Assembly: GCA_030640215.1 (NCBI GenBank)
Contig: DAOWJU010000170.1
Span: forward strand, 1 to 18,711
Reading direction: 5' to 3'
Source of the DNA: Desulfuromonadales bacterium
GTDB lineage: Bacteria; Desulfobacterota; Desulfuromonadia; Desulfuromonadales; BM103
Length of the DNA stretch: 18,711 nt
A model generated the notes under the pieces. It saw only the letters and a list, made by a program, of their open reading frames with translations, was not told the DNA's origin and ran no database searches. This document shows positions 6,936 through 14,308 of this stretch, in pieces. The position numbers and the translations under genes are program-made. Within the stretch, counting starts at the first letter, position 1, and every line of letters begins with the position of its first letter.

Positions 6936-9900
6936 ACCGGTTGCGAAAAGAACGCTGGCAGCGAGGGCCTCTTGCCTGGATGGTCTATAACCGGGTTACG
7001 CCCAACCTGTTGATGATTGTCCTGCTGATCGGCGGACTCTTTGTCTCGGGACAGATCAAAAAAGAGGTCTTCCCCGAGTTCGAGCTCGATAGGGTCACAG
7101 TCAGTGTCGCCTATCCTGGAGCCAGCCCGGAAGAGGTTGAACAGGGGATCATCCTCGCTGTCGAAGAAGCGGTTCGTGGCCTTGAAGGTATCAAGGAGTT
7201 GACGGCGAGAGCTTCTGAGAGCGTTGGCTCGGTAAGCATCGAACTGATGACCGATGCCGACCAGCAAAAGGCTTACCAGGAGATCAAGCAGGAGATAGAC
7301 CGGATTCGCACCTTCCCGGACGATGCCGAAGAGCCCCAGGTTTCTCTGCTGTCCCGCCGCCGTGAGGTGCTTATTATTCAACTTTACGGAAACACCACAG
7401 AAGCGGCTCTACGCGAGACTGCTGAGCAGGTCCGCGACCGGTTGCTCCAGGACCCAGGGGTGACCCAGATCGACCTCTCCGGAGCACGCAATCTGGAGAT
7501 CCAGGTTGATGTGCCGCAGGAGAAGCTGCGTAGCTACGGCCTCACCTTGGACGAAGTTGCCCGTACCATCGACGCCGCCTCGACTGAAGTCCCGGGTGGA
7601 GCGGTGGAGACTGATGGAGGGGATATTCTGCTGCGCGTCACGGATCGACGCGACTGGGCCAATGAGTTTGCCCGCATCCCGATCATCAGCACCGCCGACG
7701 GCACGGTCGTCCTGCTTGAGGAGATAGCCACAGTCCGTGAGACCTTCGAAGACAGTGACCGCTTCGCCACCTATAACGGCCAGCGCAGCATTGCCCTCGA
7801 TGTCTACCGGGTTGGTGACCAGACTCCACTCGGCGTCTCACGGGCCGTACGTTCTGCCATGCTTGAAATCGAGGCTGACCTGCCGGACGGAATCGACTGG
7901 GGCATCAACCGCGACCGCTCCAAAATCTATGAGCAGCGTCTCAACCTGCTGCTGAAGAACGCTTGCATCGGTCTGGTACTGGTACTCCTGCTGCTCGGAC
8001 TGTTTCTCGAATTCAAGCTGGCTTTCTGGGTGACCATGGGAATCCCGATCTCCTTCCTTGGCGGCCTGCTTTTTCTCCCCACCATGGGAATCTCGATCAA
8101 TATCATCTCCATGTTCGCCTTTATCGTCGCCCTGGGAATAGTCGTCGACGATGCTATTGTTGCCGGTGAAAATATCTATGAATACCGCCAGCGCGGCCAT
8201 GGGCTGATTAAGGCCGCCATCCTCGGTGCCCGTGACGTTTCAGTACCGATCACCTACGCCATTCTGACCAATATCGTAGCGTTTTTGCCGCTTTATTTCG
8301 TGCCCGGCTACATGGGTAAGATCTGGAAAGCGATCCCCGTGGTAGTCATCACCGTTTTTATCATTTCCTGGGTTGAGGCGCTGTTGATTCTACCAGCCCA
8401 TCTCGCGCATACCCGGAGCACCCCACGTAACCGCCTGACCTCACGCTTGCACGACTGGCAACAGAACTTCAGTGCGGGGTTCTCTCGCTTTATCGAGAAT
8501 CGCTTTCGTCCGTTTCTTGAGCTGAGTATCCGCTGGCGCGGCCTGACTGTTGCCATAGGCCTAGCCGTGCTGATCATCGTTCTCAGCTATGTCACCAGTG
8601 GTCGTATAGGTATGATTCTGATGCCTCGCGTGGAATCAGATCGAGCAGTTGTCACTGCGGTTCTTCCTGCCGGCAGCCCGCTGACTGTTGCCTTGCAGGT
8701 ACAAAAGCAACTGGTGCGTGGCATTGAAAACGTAGCCGCTGCAAATGGAGGTGATGAACTTCTGCTGGGAGTCTTCGCTCTGGTTGACGAAGGTCGAATC
8801 GAAGTGACCGCTCACCTGAGACCTCCCGGCATACGACCTCTGACTACCGGCACGGTCACTCAGCTCTGGCGCAAAGAAGTCGGGCCGATTATCGGCCTGG
8901 AGTCATTACGTTACGAATCGGATCGCGGCGGTCCGGGAGGAGGCGCTGCCCTGACGGTGGAGCTCTCGCATCGGAATACCGATATCCTCGACCAGGCCAG
9001 CGTCGCCCTTGCGGAGCGTCTGGCCGAGTTTCCCAGCGTCAAGGATATCGATGATGGCTTCACCCCGGGAAAAGAGCAACTCGACTTCCGCATCAAGCCG
9101 AGCGGTGAAAGCCTTGGCCTGACCTCGCGTGAAATCGCCCGCCAGGTGCGTAGCGCCTTCTCTGGTACTGAAGCCTTGCGTCAACAGCGTGGCCGTAACG
9201 AAGTCACAGTCCGGGTACGCCTGCCGGAGAGCGAGCGCAGCAGCGAATTCAATATCGAGAACCTGATGCTTCGCACCTCTGCTGGCACTTTCGTGCCCCT
9301 TTTTGAAGTTGCTGAAGTCGAGCGTGGGCGTGCCTATACAACCATTAATCGCCGCGATGCCCGCCGCACTGTAAGTGTCACCGCCAGTGTCGAACCGATC
9401 AGCCAGACCAGCCAGATCCTTGCCACACTGAACAGTCAAATCCTGCCGGAACTTGTCCAGGACTTCCCGGGGTTGACCTACGGCTATCAGGGACGCCAGG
9501 CCAGAATGAAGGAAAGTACCGGAGGCCTGTTCAACGGTTTTATTGTGGCCATGATCGCCATCTATTTTCTGTTGGCGATCCCCTTCCGCAGCTACAGCCA
9601 GCCGATGATTGTCATGCTGGCGATCCCCTTCGGCATAGTTGGTGCCACCCTGGGTCATCTGATCATGGGCTATAGTCTGAGTCTGATGAGCATGATGGGC
9701 ATCGTCGCCCTCTCCGGAGTGGTGGTCAACGACTCCCTGGTGCTGATCGACTACGCCAATCGTCAACGTCTGGAGGGCGCTTCTGCGTTCGTGGCGATCA
9801 GTGCCGCCAGCACCCGCCGTTTCCGGCCGATTATCCTGACCACTCTGACCACCTTCGGTGGACTGGCACCAATGATTTTCGAGACATCCCGCCAGGCCCG

Positions 9901-10057
9901 CTTCCTGGTTCCCATGGCTCTGTCACTGGGATTCGGCATCCTCTTTGCCACAGTCATCACCTTGTTGCTGGTCCCCTGTCTCTACCTGCTGGTTGAGGAT
10001 TTCTTCCGCCTGATGAGAAGACTCTTCGGCCTAGGTATGAACGAGGAGCAGTCATGA
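6932..10057 (+). CDS. RND efflux transporter permease, AcrB/HAE-like
   Basis: Inner-membrane proton-driven pump of 1041 residues, the usual length for hydrophobe/amphiphile RND permeases. The first transmembrane helix (about 18-38) is followed by the conserved FPEFELDRVTVSVAYPGASP segment and a large periplasmic domain. TM4 carries the proton-relay aspartates in GIVVDDAIVAGENIYE (about 401-416). The second half repeats the plan, with a helix cluster and GVVVNDSLVLIDYAN (about 929-943) at the position of the AcrB TM10 motif; here the lysine of AcrB is replaced by asparagine, as in several RND subfamilies. It starts in a 4-bp ATGA overlap with the adaptor and ends in an identical overlap with epmA. 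Drug, detergent or lipid substrates are all possible. Confidence 0.93.
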   Translation: MNRLRKERWQRGPLAWMVYNRVTPNLLMIVLLIGGLFVSGQIKKEVFPEFELDRVTVSVAYPGASPEEVEQGIILAVEEAVRGLEGIKELTARASESVGSVSIELMTDADQQKAYQEIKQEIDRIRTFPDDAEEPQVSLLSRRREVLIIQLYGNTTEAALRETAEQVRDRLLQDPGVTQIDLSGARNLEIQVDVPQEKLRSYGLTLDEVARTIDAASTEVPGGAVETDGGDILLRVTDRRDWANEFARIPIISTADGTVVLLEEIATVRETFEDSDRFATYNGQRSIALDVYRVGDQTPLGVSRAVRSAMLEIEADLPDGIDWGINRDRSKIYEQRLNLLLKNACIGLVLVLLLLGLFLEFKLAFWVTMGIPISFLGGLLFLPTMGISINIISMFAFIVALGIVVDDAIVAGENIYEYRQRGHGLIKAAILGARDVSVPITYAILTNIVAFLPLYFVPGYMGKIWKAIPVVVITVFIISWVEALLILPAHLAHTRSTPRNRLTSRLHDWQQNFSAGFSRFIENRFRPFLELSIRWRGLTVAIGLAVLIIVLSYVTSGRIGMILMPRVESDRAVVTAVLPAGSPLTVALQVQKQLVRGIENVAAANGGDELLLGVFALVDEGRIEVTAHLRPPGIRPLTTGTVTQLWRKEVGPIIGLESLRYESDRGGPGGGAALTVELSHRNTDILDQASVALAERLAEFPSVKDIDDGFTPGKEQLDFRIKPSGESLGLTSREIARQVRSAFSGTEALRQQRGRNEVTVRVRLPESERSSEFNIENLMLRTSAGTFVPLFEVAEVERGRAYTTINRRDARRTVSVTASVEPISQTSQILATLNSQILPELVQDFPGLTYGYQGRQARMKESTGGLFNGFIVAMIAIYFLLAIPFRSYSQPMIVMLAIPFGIVGATLGHLIMGYSLSLMSMMGIVALSGVVVNDSLVLIDYANRQRLEGASAFVAISAASTRRFRPIILTTLTTFGGLAPMIFETSRQARFLVPMALSLGFGILFATVITLLLVPCLYLLVEDFFRLMRRLFGLGMNEEQS

Positions 10058-10968
10058 GCGAGCCGAACTGGGCACTGGCCCGCAAACGGCAAACCCTGGC
10101 AGAAAGAGCCAGAGTTGTTAAAGATATTCGCAGCTTCTTCGTCAATCGCGGCTACCTCGAAATAGAGACCCCTCACCGCATTCCAGCCAACGCTCCAGAA
10201 CCGCACATCGACGCCATCGTCAGCGGTGCATGGGCACTGCACACATCACCGGAACTGGCGATGAAACGCCTGCTTGCTGCCGGTTACGAGCAGCTCTTTC
10301 AGATCTGTCGGGTCTGGCGTGACAGCGAACGGGGCCAGTACCACCTTCCCGAGTTCACCCTGCTCGAATGGTACCGGACAGATGTTGACTACAACGCCCT
10401 GATGACCGAATGTATGGAGTTGCTCTTTGTGCTGGTACCGGAGGGCAAGCTGTGCCGAAAGGGACGTACCATTGATCTGGCTATGCCTTGGAAGAGGCTG
10501 ACGGTTGCCGAAGCTTTTTCACAATATGCATCAACAGAGCTGGATGAAGCCCTTGCCACAGATCGGTTTGAAGAGATATTGACCGCCGAAGTCGAGCCAC
10601 AGTTGGGTAAAGACCGACCGACTTTCCTTACCGAATACCCAGCTAGTATGGCCGCACTCGCCCGACTCAAACCAGAAGACACTCAGGTTGCCGAACGTTT
10701 CGAGCTTTATATCGACGGCCTGGAACTTGCAAACGCCTTTTCGGAACTGACTGATCCAGATGAACAACGCAGCCGTTTCGAAGCAGACGAAGACACCCGG
10801 CGCAGTGCTGGCAAGACGCCTTACCCTCTCCCGGAGAAGTTCCTCACCGAGATGGCGACCATGCCCGAAGCGGCAGGGATCGCCCTCGGTCTCGACCGCC
10901 TGATCATGCTGCTTACCGACGCCGAGAAAATTGACGACGTAGTCGCTTTCACTCCCGATGATCTCTAA
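10054..10968 (+). CDS. epmA: EF-P--(R)-beta-lysine ligase, lysyl-tRNA synthetase paralog
   Basis: A 304-residue truncated class II lysyl-tRNA synthetase lacking the anticodon-binding domain, as in EpmA/GenX/PoxA (325 residues in E. coli). Family experiments show it activates beta-lysine with ATP and attaches it to the EF-P loop lysine. Class II motif 1 is seen around LEIETPHRIPANAPEPHIDA (35-54), motif 2 as FQICRVWRDSERGQYHLPEF (82-101), and motif 3 as GIALGLDRLIML (275-286). HTSPELAMKRLL (63-74) is a typical EpmA/LysRS segment. The gene overlaps the pump stop by ATGA, so it is translated with the efflux operon, an odd partnership. Its substrate protein EF-P lies upstream and an EpmB-like enzyme lies downstream on the other strand. 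No EpmC hydroxylase is seen. Confidence 0.93.
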   Translation: MSEPNWALARKRQTLAERARVVKDIRSFFVNRGYLEIETPHRIPANAPEPHIDAIVSGAWALHTSPELAMKRLLAAGYEQLFQICRVWRDSERGQYHLPEFTLLEWYRTDVDYNALMTECMELLFVLVPEGKLCRKGRTIDLAMPWKRLTVAEAFSQYASTELDEALATDRFEEILTAEVEPQLGKDRPTFLTEYPASMAALARLKPEDTQVAERFELYIDGLELANAFSELTDPDEQRSRFEADEDTRRSAGKTPYPLPEKFLTEMATMPEAAGIALGLDRLIMLLTDAEKIDDVVAFTPDDL

Positions 10969-11001
10969 GACGAGAAATCTCACGTCAAATGTAAATGCCT
11001 C

Positions 11002-11031
11002 TTGTTTTTCACCCCGCCGACAGGCTATAAA
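11002..11031 (+). promoter_or_regulatory. Candidate promoter of the J-domain gene
   Basis: TATAAA at 11026-11031 (five of six -10 matches) with TTGTTT at 11002-11007 (three of six) at 18-base spacing. The predicted start near 11038 would exclude the upstream TTG start and supports the ATG at 11071. Confidence 0.4.
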
Positions 11032-11070
11032 AAAGAGAGGACAGATCATTCACAGAGGCCACTAACAACT

Positions 11071-11916
11071 ATGTATTTTCAATCTGAGACAGCCCTCTTT
11101 AACGCCTGCCGGACCCTGTTCGGCAAGGAAATTAATCTGTCCCACGAATTTCTCAATTATCTCCAGCCAAGTGGTGCCAAAATAGCCTTCCGCAACCAGG
11201 CCAAGACCCATCATCCTGACGCCCATGCGAGCTCGTCGACACAGATTCGCAAACAGCAAACAGAACGGTTTCGAGAGATTCGTCAGGCCTATGACCTGAT
11301 CACCGAGTTCCTCGACAAACGCCACCGTCCCCGTCAGAAAACCCCGAGCAGTGGGCCATCACAGACGACATCGAGAAGATCACCACGGGCGGCATCGAGC
11401 AGACCACCAGGGGCGGCATCCAGAAGACCACCAGGGGCGGCATCACACTGGAAAAACAGTTCAACGCGCCAGAACAATCAGCAGAAGCCTCATTCCAGAC
11501 CGACCAAGGTGCCTGCGATTCCACTTGAATTCGGCATGTTCACCTACTACCAGGGGAAAGTGACTTACCAGCAACTGATCGAAGCGCTGGTCTGGCAAAG
11601 ACGGCAGCGGCCAACGCTCGGCGTCATTGCCAAGAAGTGGGGTTGGTTATCAGAAGCCAAAGTGAAGCAGATTCTTGGTCACCGTGGTCATGCCATACGC
11701 TTCGGCAAAAAAGCCGTCGAGCTGGGCTATCTCAAGACGCATCAGGTAGAGGCGTTGCTGCAACATCAGCGTTCCCTGCAGACACGAATCGGACAGTATT
11801 TTATTGAGAAGGGTTTGTTGACAAAAGAAGAGACCGACCTGATCTCACAAAGTCTCAAGAATCACAATGGTCAGATCAATATACGTGCGAAGAGTCGTTC
11901 CAACAGCAGGCGCTGA
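11071..11916 (+). CDS. J-domain-like protein with unknown C-terminal helical repeats
   Basis: Encodes 281 residues; no named homolog recognised. The N-terminal 85 residues resemble a J domain: an HPD motif (48-50) after a basic helix (AFRNQAKTHH) and a following helix RFREIRQAYDLI (67-78), so it may stimulate an Hsp70/DnaK partner. A low-complexity Ser/Arg/Pro/Ala linker (about 90-145) includes three 8-residue repeats from a 24-bp tandem DNA repeat. The C-terminal 130 residues hold two similar helical units (about 155-201 and 211-260) with patterns such as AVELGYLKTHQVEALLQHQR and IGQYFIEKGLLTKEE, reminiscent of the N-terminal domain of type II secretion/pilus ATPases (MshEN-like). ATG 11071 is preferred, although AGAGG lies 12 bases away. 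The upstream gene is epmA, 102 bases before. Linker codon use is unlike the rest. Confidence 0.7.
   Translation: MYFQSETALFNACRTLFGKEINLSHEFLNYLQPSGAKIAFRNQAKTHHPDAHASSSTQIRKQQTERFREIRQAYDLITEFLDKRHRPRQKTPSSGPSQTTSRRSPRAASSRPPGAASRRPPGAASHWKNSSTRQNNQQKPHSRPTKVPAIPLEFGMFTYYQGKVTYQQLIEALVWQRRQRPTLGVIAKKWGWLSEAKVKQILGHRGHAIRFGKKAVELGYLKTHQVEALLQHQRSLQTRIGQYFIEKGLLTKEETDLISQSLKNHNGQINIRAKSRSNSRR
11372..11443 (+). repeat. Three tandem 24-bp units inside the J-domain gene
   Basis: Units begin at 11372, 11396 and 11420 and share the core GACCACCAGGGGCGGCAT with a few substitutions in the first. Each encodes eight residues in the annotated frame (pattern SRPPGAA). The repeat lies in the linker between the two folded regions. 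Confidence 0.85.
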
Positions 11917-11936
11917 TCGGGTAACGCATCGAGCGG

Positions 11937-12983
11937 CTAAATCGCCTTTAACGGACGGTTGGGTAATTCAACAATTCCACAGTTCGTTCTCACCTTAATC
12001 GTCTCCCCCACCTGCAGAAGATTCTCGGGCAACAACGGCACCTTGCCCTGTCCACCAGGCGGATCAACCACGTATTGCGGAATCCCCAACCCAGAGATCC
12101 GGCCGCGCAGCGCTGCGATAATTTCCAGACCACACTCCACCGGGACACGAAAATGAGCTGTACCGTGGGCCTGATCAAGGTGATGCAGATAGTAGGGGCG
12201 CACCCGCATTTTCAACAGACCGCGACAGAGTTCAATCATCACCTCCGGATCATCATTGACGCCGCGCAACAAAACGGTCTGATTGCCCAAGGGGATGCCA
12301 GCATCGGCCAAACGGGCGCAGGCCATGATACTGGCGGCAACCAGCTCTCGCGGATGATTAAAGTGGGTATTGAGATAGAGAGGCTGAAAGCGAGCCAGTA
12401 ACTGGCAGAGTTGCGGGGTAATACGCTCCGGCAGAGTTACCGGCACCCGGCTGCCGATACGGATGATCTCCACATGTGGAATCGTGTGCAACTGGGCCAG
12501 AATATCGCCAAGCCGGTCGTCATCCAACAGCAGCGGGTCGCCTCCCGTCAGGATGACATCATGAATACCAGGCGTTGCTTTGATATAAGCAATCCCGGCG
12601 GCAATCTGTTTTGCGGTAAAAGTCAGCGCCGCGGTGCCGACCCGGTTTTTGCGGGTACAAAAACGGCAATAACCGGCACACTGCCCGGAAACCAGCAACA
12701 ACGCCCGGTCCGGGTAGCGATGCACCACCGCTGGCACCGGTGAAAAGGATTCTTCATTCAGAGAATCTTCCGGAAGATCATCCACCACCAACTCATGTAG
12801 ATCGGGGACAGATTGTCGCCAGAGCGGATCGTTTCGCTCTTCTATAAGGTCGAGATAGTGGGGGGTGATACGCAAAGGATAGCGGGCAGAGACGGCTCGT
12901 AGCGGCTCTGGGTCGATGCCGAAATGTGCCGCGAGTTGCTCCGGTGTGGTGATGCTGTTGGCCAGTTGTGATTTCCAAGTCAT
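11937..12983 (-). CDS. epmB: Lysine 2,3-aminomutase-type radical SAM enzyme, probable EpmB
   Basis: Radical SAM/PLP enzyme of 348 residues that should convert (S)-alpha-lysine to (R)-beta-lysine, the substrate of EpmA. The [4Fe-4S]-SAM motif is C102-x3-C106-x2-C109 (QCAGYCRFCTRK), followed by the ILTGGDPLL segment typical of this family. Lysine 314 in PPGGQGKVPLLPE matches the PLP-binding lysine of KamA. Length fits EpmB (about 342) better than clostridial KamA (about 416), and the N-terminus WKSQLANSITTPEQLAAHFGID resembles EpmB. The C-terminus (YVVDPPGGQGKVP) is closer to KamA, so a free-lysine aminomutase role cannot be excluded; neighbouring efp and epmA favour EF-P modification. It is the last gene of the slyX-rhodanese-MauE group, 45 bases after the preceding stop, and that spacer is a REP-like sequence. 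Its Shine-Dalgarno is weak. Confidence 0.82.
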   Translation of the reverse strand: MTWKSQLANSITTPEQLAAHFGIDPEPLRAVSARYPLRITPHYLDLIEERNDPLWRQSVPDLHELVVDDLPEDSLNEESFSPVPAVVHRYPDRALLLVSGQCAGYCRFCTRKNRVGTAALTFTAKQIAAGIAYIKATPGIHDVILTGGDPLLLDDDRLGDILAQLHTIPHVEIIRIGSRVPVTLPERITPQLCQLLARFQPLYLNTHFNHPRELVAASIMACARLADAGIPLGNQTVLLRGVNDDPEVMIELCRGLLKMRVRPYYLHHLDQAHGTAHFRVPVECGLEIIAALRGRISGLGIPQYVVDPPGGQGKVPLLPENLLQVGETIKVRTNCGIVELPNRPLKAI

Positions 12984-12993
12984 AGGTGAATTT

Positions 12994-13029
12994 CCGGGGA
13001 CAGGCCCGTGAGAATCCGGGACAGGCCCC
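12994..13029. repeat. REP-like GGGACAGGCCC motif, two copies
   Basis: CCGGGGACAGGCCC (12994-13007) and CCGGGACAGGCCCC (13016-13029) are near-identical direct copies 22 bases apart. They fill nearly all of the 45-base gap between the MauE-like gene and epmB. Short dispersed GC-rich motifs of this kind are often REP elements; confirmation needs a genome-wide count. Confidence 0.6.
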
Positions 13030-13484
13030 TAACGGCAGGCTTCTTCGTCCCGCGTCCCGCATCCCGCGTTCCGCTCATTTGTTCGTAGCCACCAAGTCAG
13101 CACAACCAGAATCATCAAACCGACATCACGCAGCAAAGCAACCCCGACGGTAACATCCTGACCACCACTCGGGTCGAAACAACCACAGTCGATGTCGAGG
13201 CCACGTAGCAACACCGAGACCAGAGCAACCATAAAGACCAAGTTCATACCGCCAACCACGACCAGAGCCGGACGAACCCGGGCATTGAGCAGCAGAATGA
13301 TTCCGGCGAGGAATTCCATGTATGGCAGCGTCGTCGCAACCAGGTAGTTCATGGCGTAAGGGAGAATCTGGTAGGCGGCGACATGGCTGGCAAAGGCGAC
13401 CACATCCTGCATCTTTACGGCACCGGCATAAATGAAGATCAGCGCCAGGATCAAGCGGAAAAGATGGTAGCAGAACCGCTTCAT
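13029..13484 (-). CDS. MauE/DoxX-family redox-associated membrane protein
   Basis: A 151-residue inner-membrane protein with four hydrophobic helices (about 8-22, 47-66, 72-94 and 113-133). The arrangement, with MEFLAGIILLL and a CGC motif in LDIDCGCFDPSG (C100, C102) between helices 3 and 4, fits the MauE/DoxX-like family, whose characterised member MauE works in periplasmic disulfide chemistry for methylamine dehydrogenase. Here it overlaps the rhodanese by ATGA, suggesting a shared sulfur or thiol-redox role; this is inference. The last 14-15 residues (from E137) are unlike the hydrophobic body and are encoded by a 7-bp tandem repeat (13046-13073) and the REP-like motif at the stop codon, so the original C-terminus was probably shorter or has been replaced. 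Confidence 0.75.
   Translation of the reverse strand: MKRFCYHLFRLILALIFIYAGAVKMQDVVAFASHVAAYQILPYAMNYLVATTLPYMEFLAGIILLLNARVRPALVVVGGMNLVFMVALVSVLLRGLDIDCGCFDPSGGQDVTVGVALLRDVGLMILVVLTWWLRTNERNAGCGTRDEEACR
13046..13073. repeat. Four tandem 7-bp units in the end of the MauE-like gene
   Basis: CGTCCCG, CGTCCCG, CATCCCG, CGTTCCG in succession. They encode residues 138-147 of the MauE-like protein and adjoin the REP-like motifs. Confidence 0.75.
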
Positions 13485-13975
13485 CGACTCTCTCCCGCAA
13501 CCGGCAGACCGGCATCACGCCATTCGGGGTAACCGCCCTCGAAAACCCGCACATCCAGATAGCCCGCTTCAATCAGGCGCACACCCAGGTCGAACGAATC
13601 GGGGCAACCGAAGCCACTGCAATAAGCGATGATCGTCTGGTTCTTGGCAACTCTGGCAAGGAAAGCTGGTAACTCGGCGTCAATCTCAACCATTGGCAAG
13701 GAGACGGCACCCTCGATATATCCCAGAGCATAGAGCTCTGGACTGCGGGCATCGACGATCAGGCCGCCGGAAGCCATCACCTGCTGCACTTCATCAATCA
13801 GAGCTGGCATCGGCAACGCTACCGAAACGCTCTCTTGCGTAACTTGGCGCTGCGGAGCAGCAAGCTGTCCGGAGAAAGCGTCTATAACCAACTGGTAGTT
13901 CAAGGTCAGGCCAAAGAGAGCACCGAAAGCAATCAGTACGCAGGCCTCCAGACCGATGCGTTTCAAGTCATTCAT
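13481..13975 (-). CDS. Membrane-anchored rhodanese-domain protein
   Basis: A 164-residue protein with one N-terminal membrane helix (about 9-28, ACVLIAFGALFGLTL) and a single rhodanese domain (about 55-160) that is probably periplasmic. Family features are LIVDARSPELYALGYIEGAVSLP (72-94) and the active-site loop YCSGFGCPDS (118-127), with catalytic cysteine C119 and a second cysteine C124 in the loop. The domain closes with VFEGGYPEWRDAGLPV. Rhodaneses carry sulfane sulfur as a cysteine persulfide; the donor and acceptor here are unknown. It starts 2 bases after the slyX stop codon and overlaps the MauE-like gene by ATGA, so the three are almost certainly co-translated. The loop with two cysteines next to a CGC membrane partner hints at redox coupling. 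Confidence 0.88.
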   Translation of the reverse strand: MNDLKRIGLEACVLIAFGALFGLTLNYQLVIDAFSGQLAAPQRQVTQESVSVALPMPALIDEVQQVMASGGLIVDARSPELYALGYIEGAVSLPMVEIDAELPAFLARVAKNQTIIAYCSGFGCPDSFDLGVRLIEAGYLDVRVFEGGYPEWRDAGLPVAGESR

Positions 13976-13977
13976 CG

Positions 13978-14169
13978 TTACTCGTCAGGAGACTGCGTCA
14001 GTTCCGGTCCCAAGGTGCCAAGCATCTCGTGCACGGCCTTTACCTGATGTTCTAGACGATCAATACGTGCATTCGCCGACGTCAGTTCCGTATTCAGTTC
14101 TTCGACCATATCATTCTGGTGGGTGTAGCGAATTTCCAGCTCGACAATTCGACTTCTTAGTTCATCCAT
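13978..14169 (-). CDS. slyX: SlyX-family coiled-coil protein
   Basis: A 63-residue, highly charged, fully helical protein with a heptad pattern (ELEIRYTHQNDMVEELNTEL then IDRLEHQVKAV), matching the small SlyX family. SlyX was named for proximity to slyD in E. coli and its function is unknown; a short dimeric coiled coil is the only structural statement possible. The start has an excellent AGGAGGT 5 bases upstream (14175-14181). It is the first gene of the minus-strand group that continues through the rhodanese and MauE-like genes to epmB. No promoter could be placed confidently in the 139-base gap before it, and no terminator after the lipoprotein gene upstream was found, so readthrough from that gene is possible. 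Confidence 0.82.
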   Translation of the reverse strand: MDELRSRIVELEIRYTHQNDMVEELNTELTSANARIDRLEHQVKAVHEMLGTLGPELTQSPDE

Positions 14170-14308
14170 ATTCGACCTCCTGGCAGGCTGCTAAGCAAAC
14201 GTATGCTATCAGAAGAACCAGGCGGGGGCAATTAGAGCAATGCTAAGAAAGGACTTCTCTTTTAAAAGACGACCCAAGTGCTATTTTTGTTGATTTAGCT
14301 ATTTCCCT

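Noticed and set aside
6644..7381. 245-residue minus-strand ORF across the adaptor-pump junction
   Set aside because: It is a shadow of two well-supported genes coupled by ATGA, with no domain signature.
8906..9766. 286-residue minus-strand ORF
   Set aside because: It lies fully inside the RND pump gene; its His/Asp/Gln-rich composition is what antisense translation of this gene gives.
10969..10986. Hairpin GACGAGA...TCTCACGTC after epmA as a terminator
   Set aside because: The stem has a two-base bulge and no T run follows.
11002..11070. TTG start at 11002 for the J-domain protein
   Set aside because: The TTG overlaps a candidate -35 box, lacks a Shine-Dalgarno, and the predicted transcript begins after it.
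14240..14308. CTTTTAAAAG palindrome as a terminator of the lipoprotein gene
   Set aside because: The stem is AT-only and short, and no T run follows on the minus strand.
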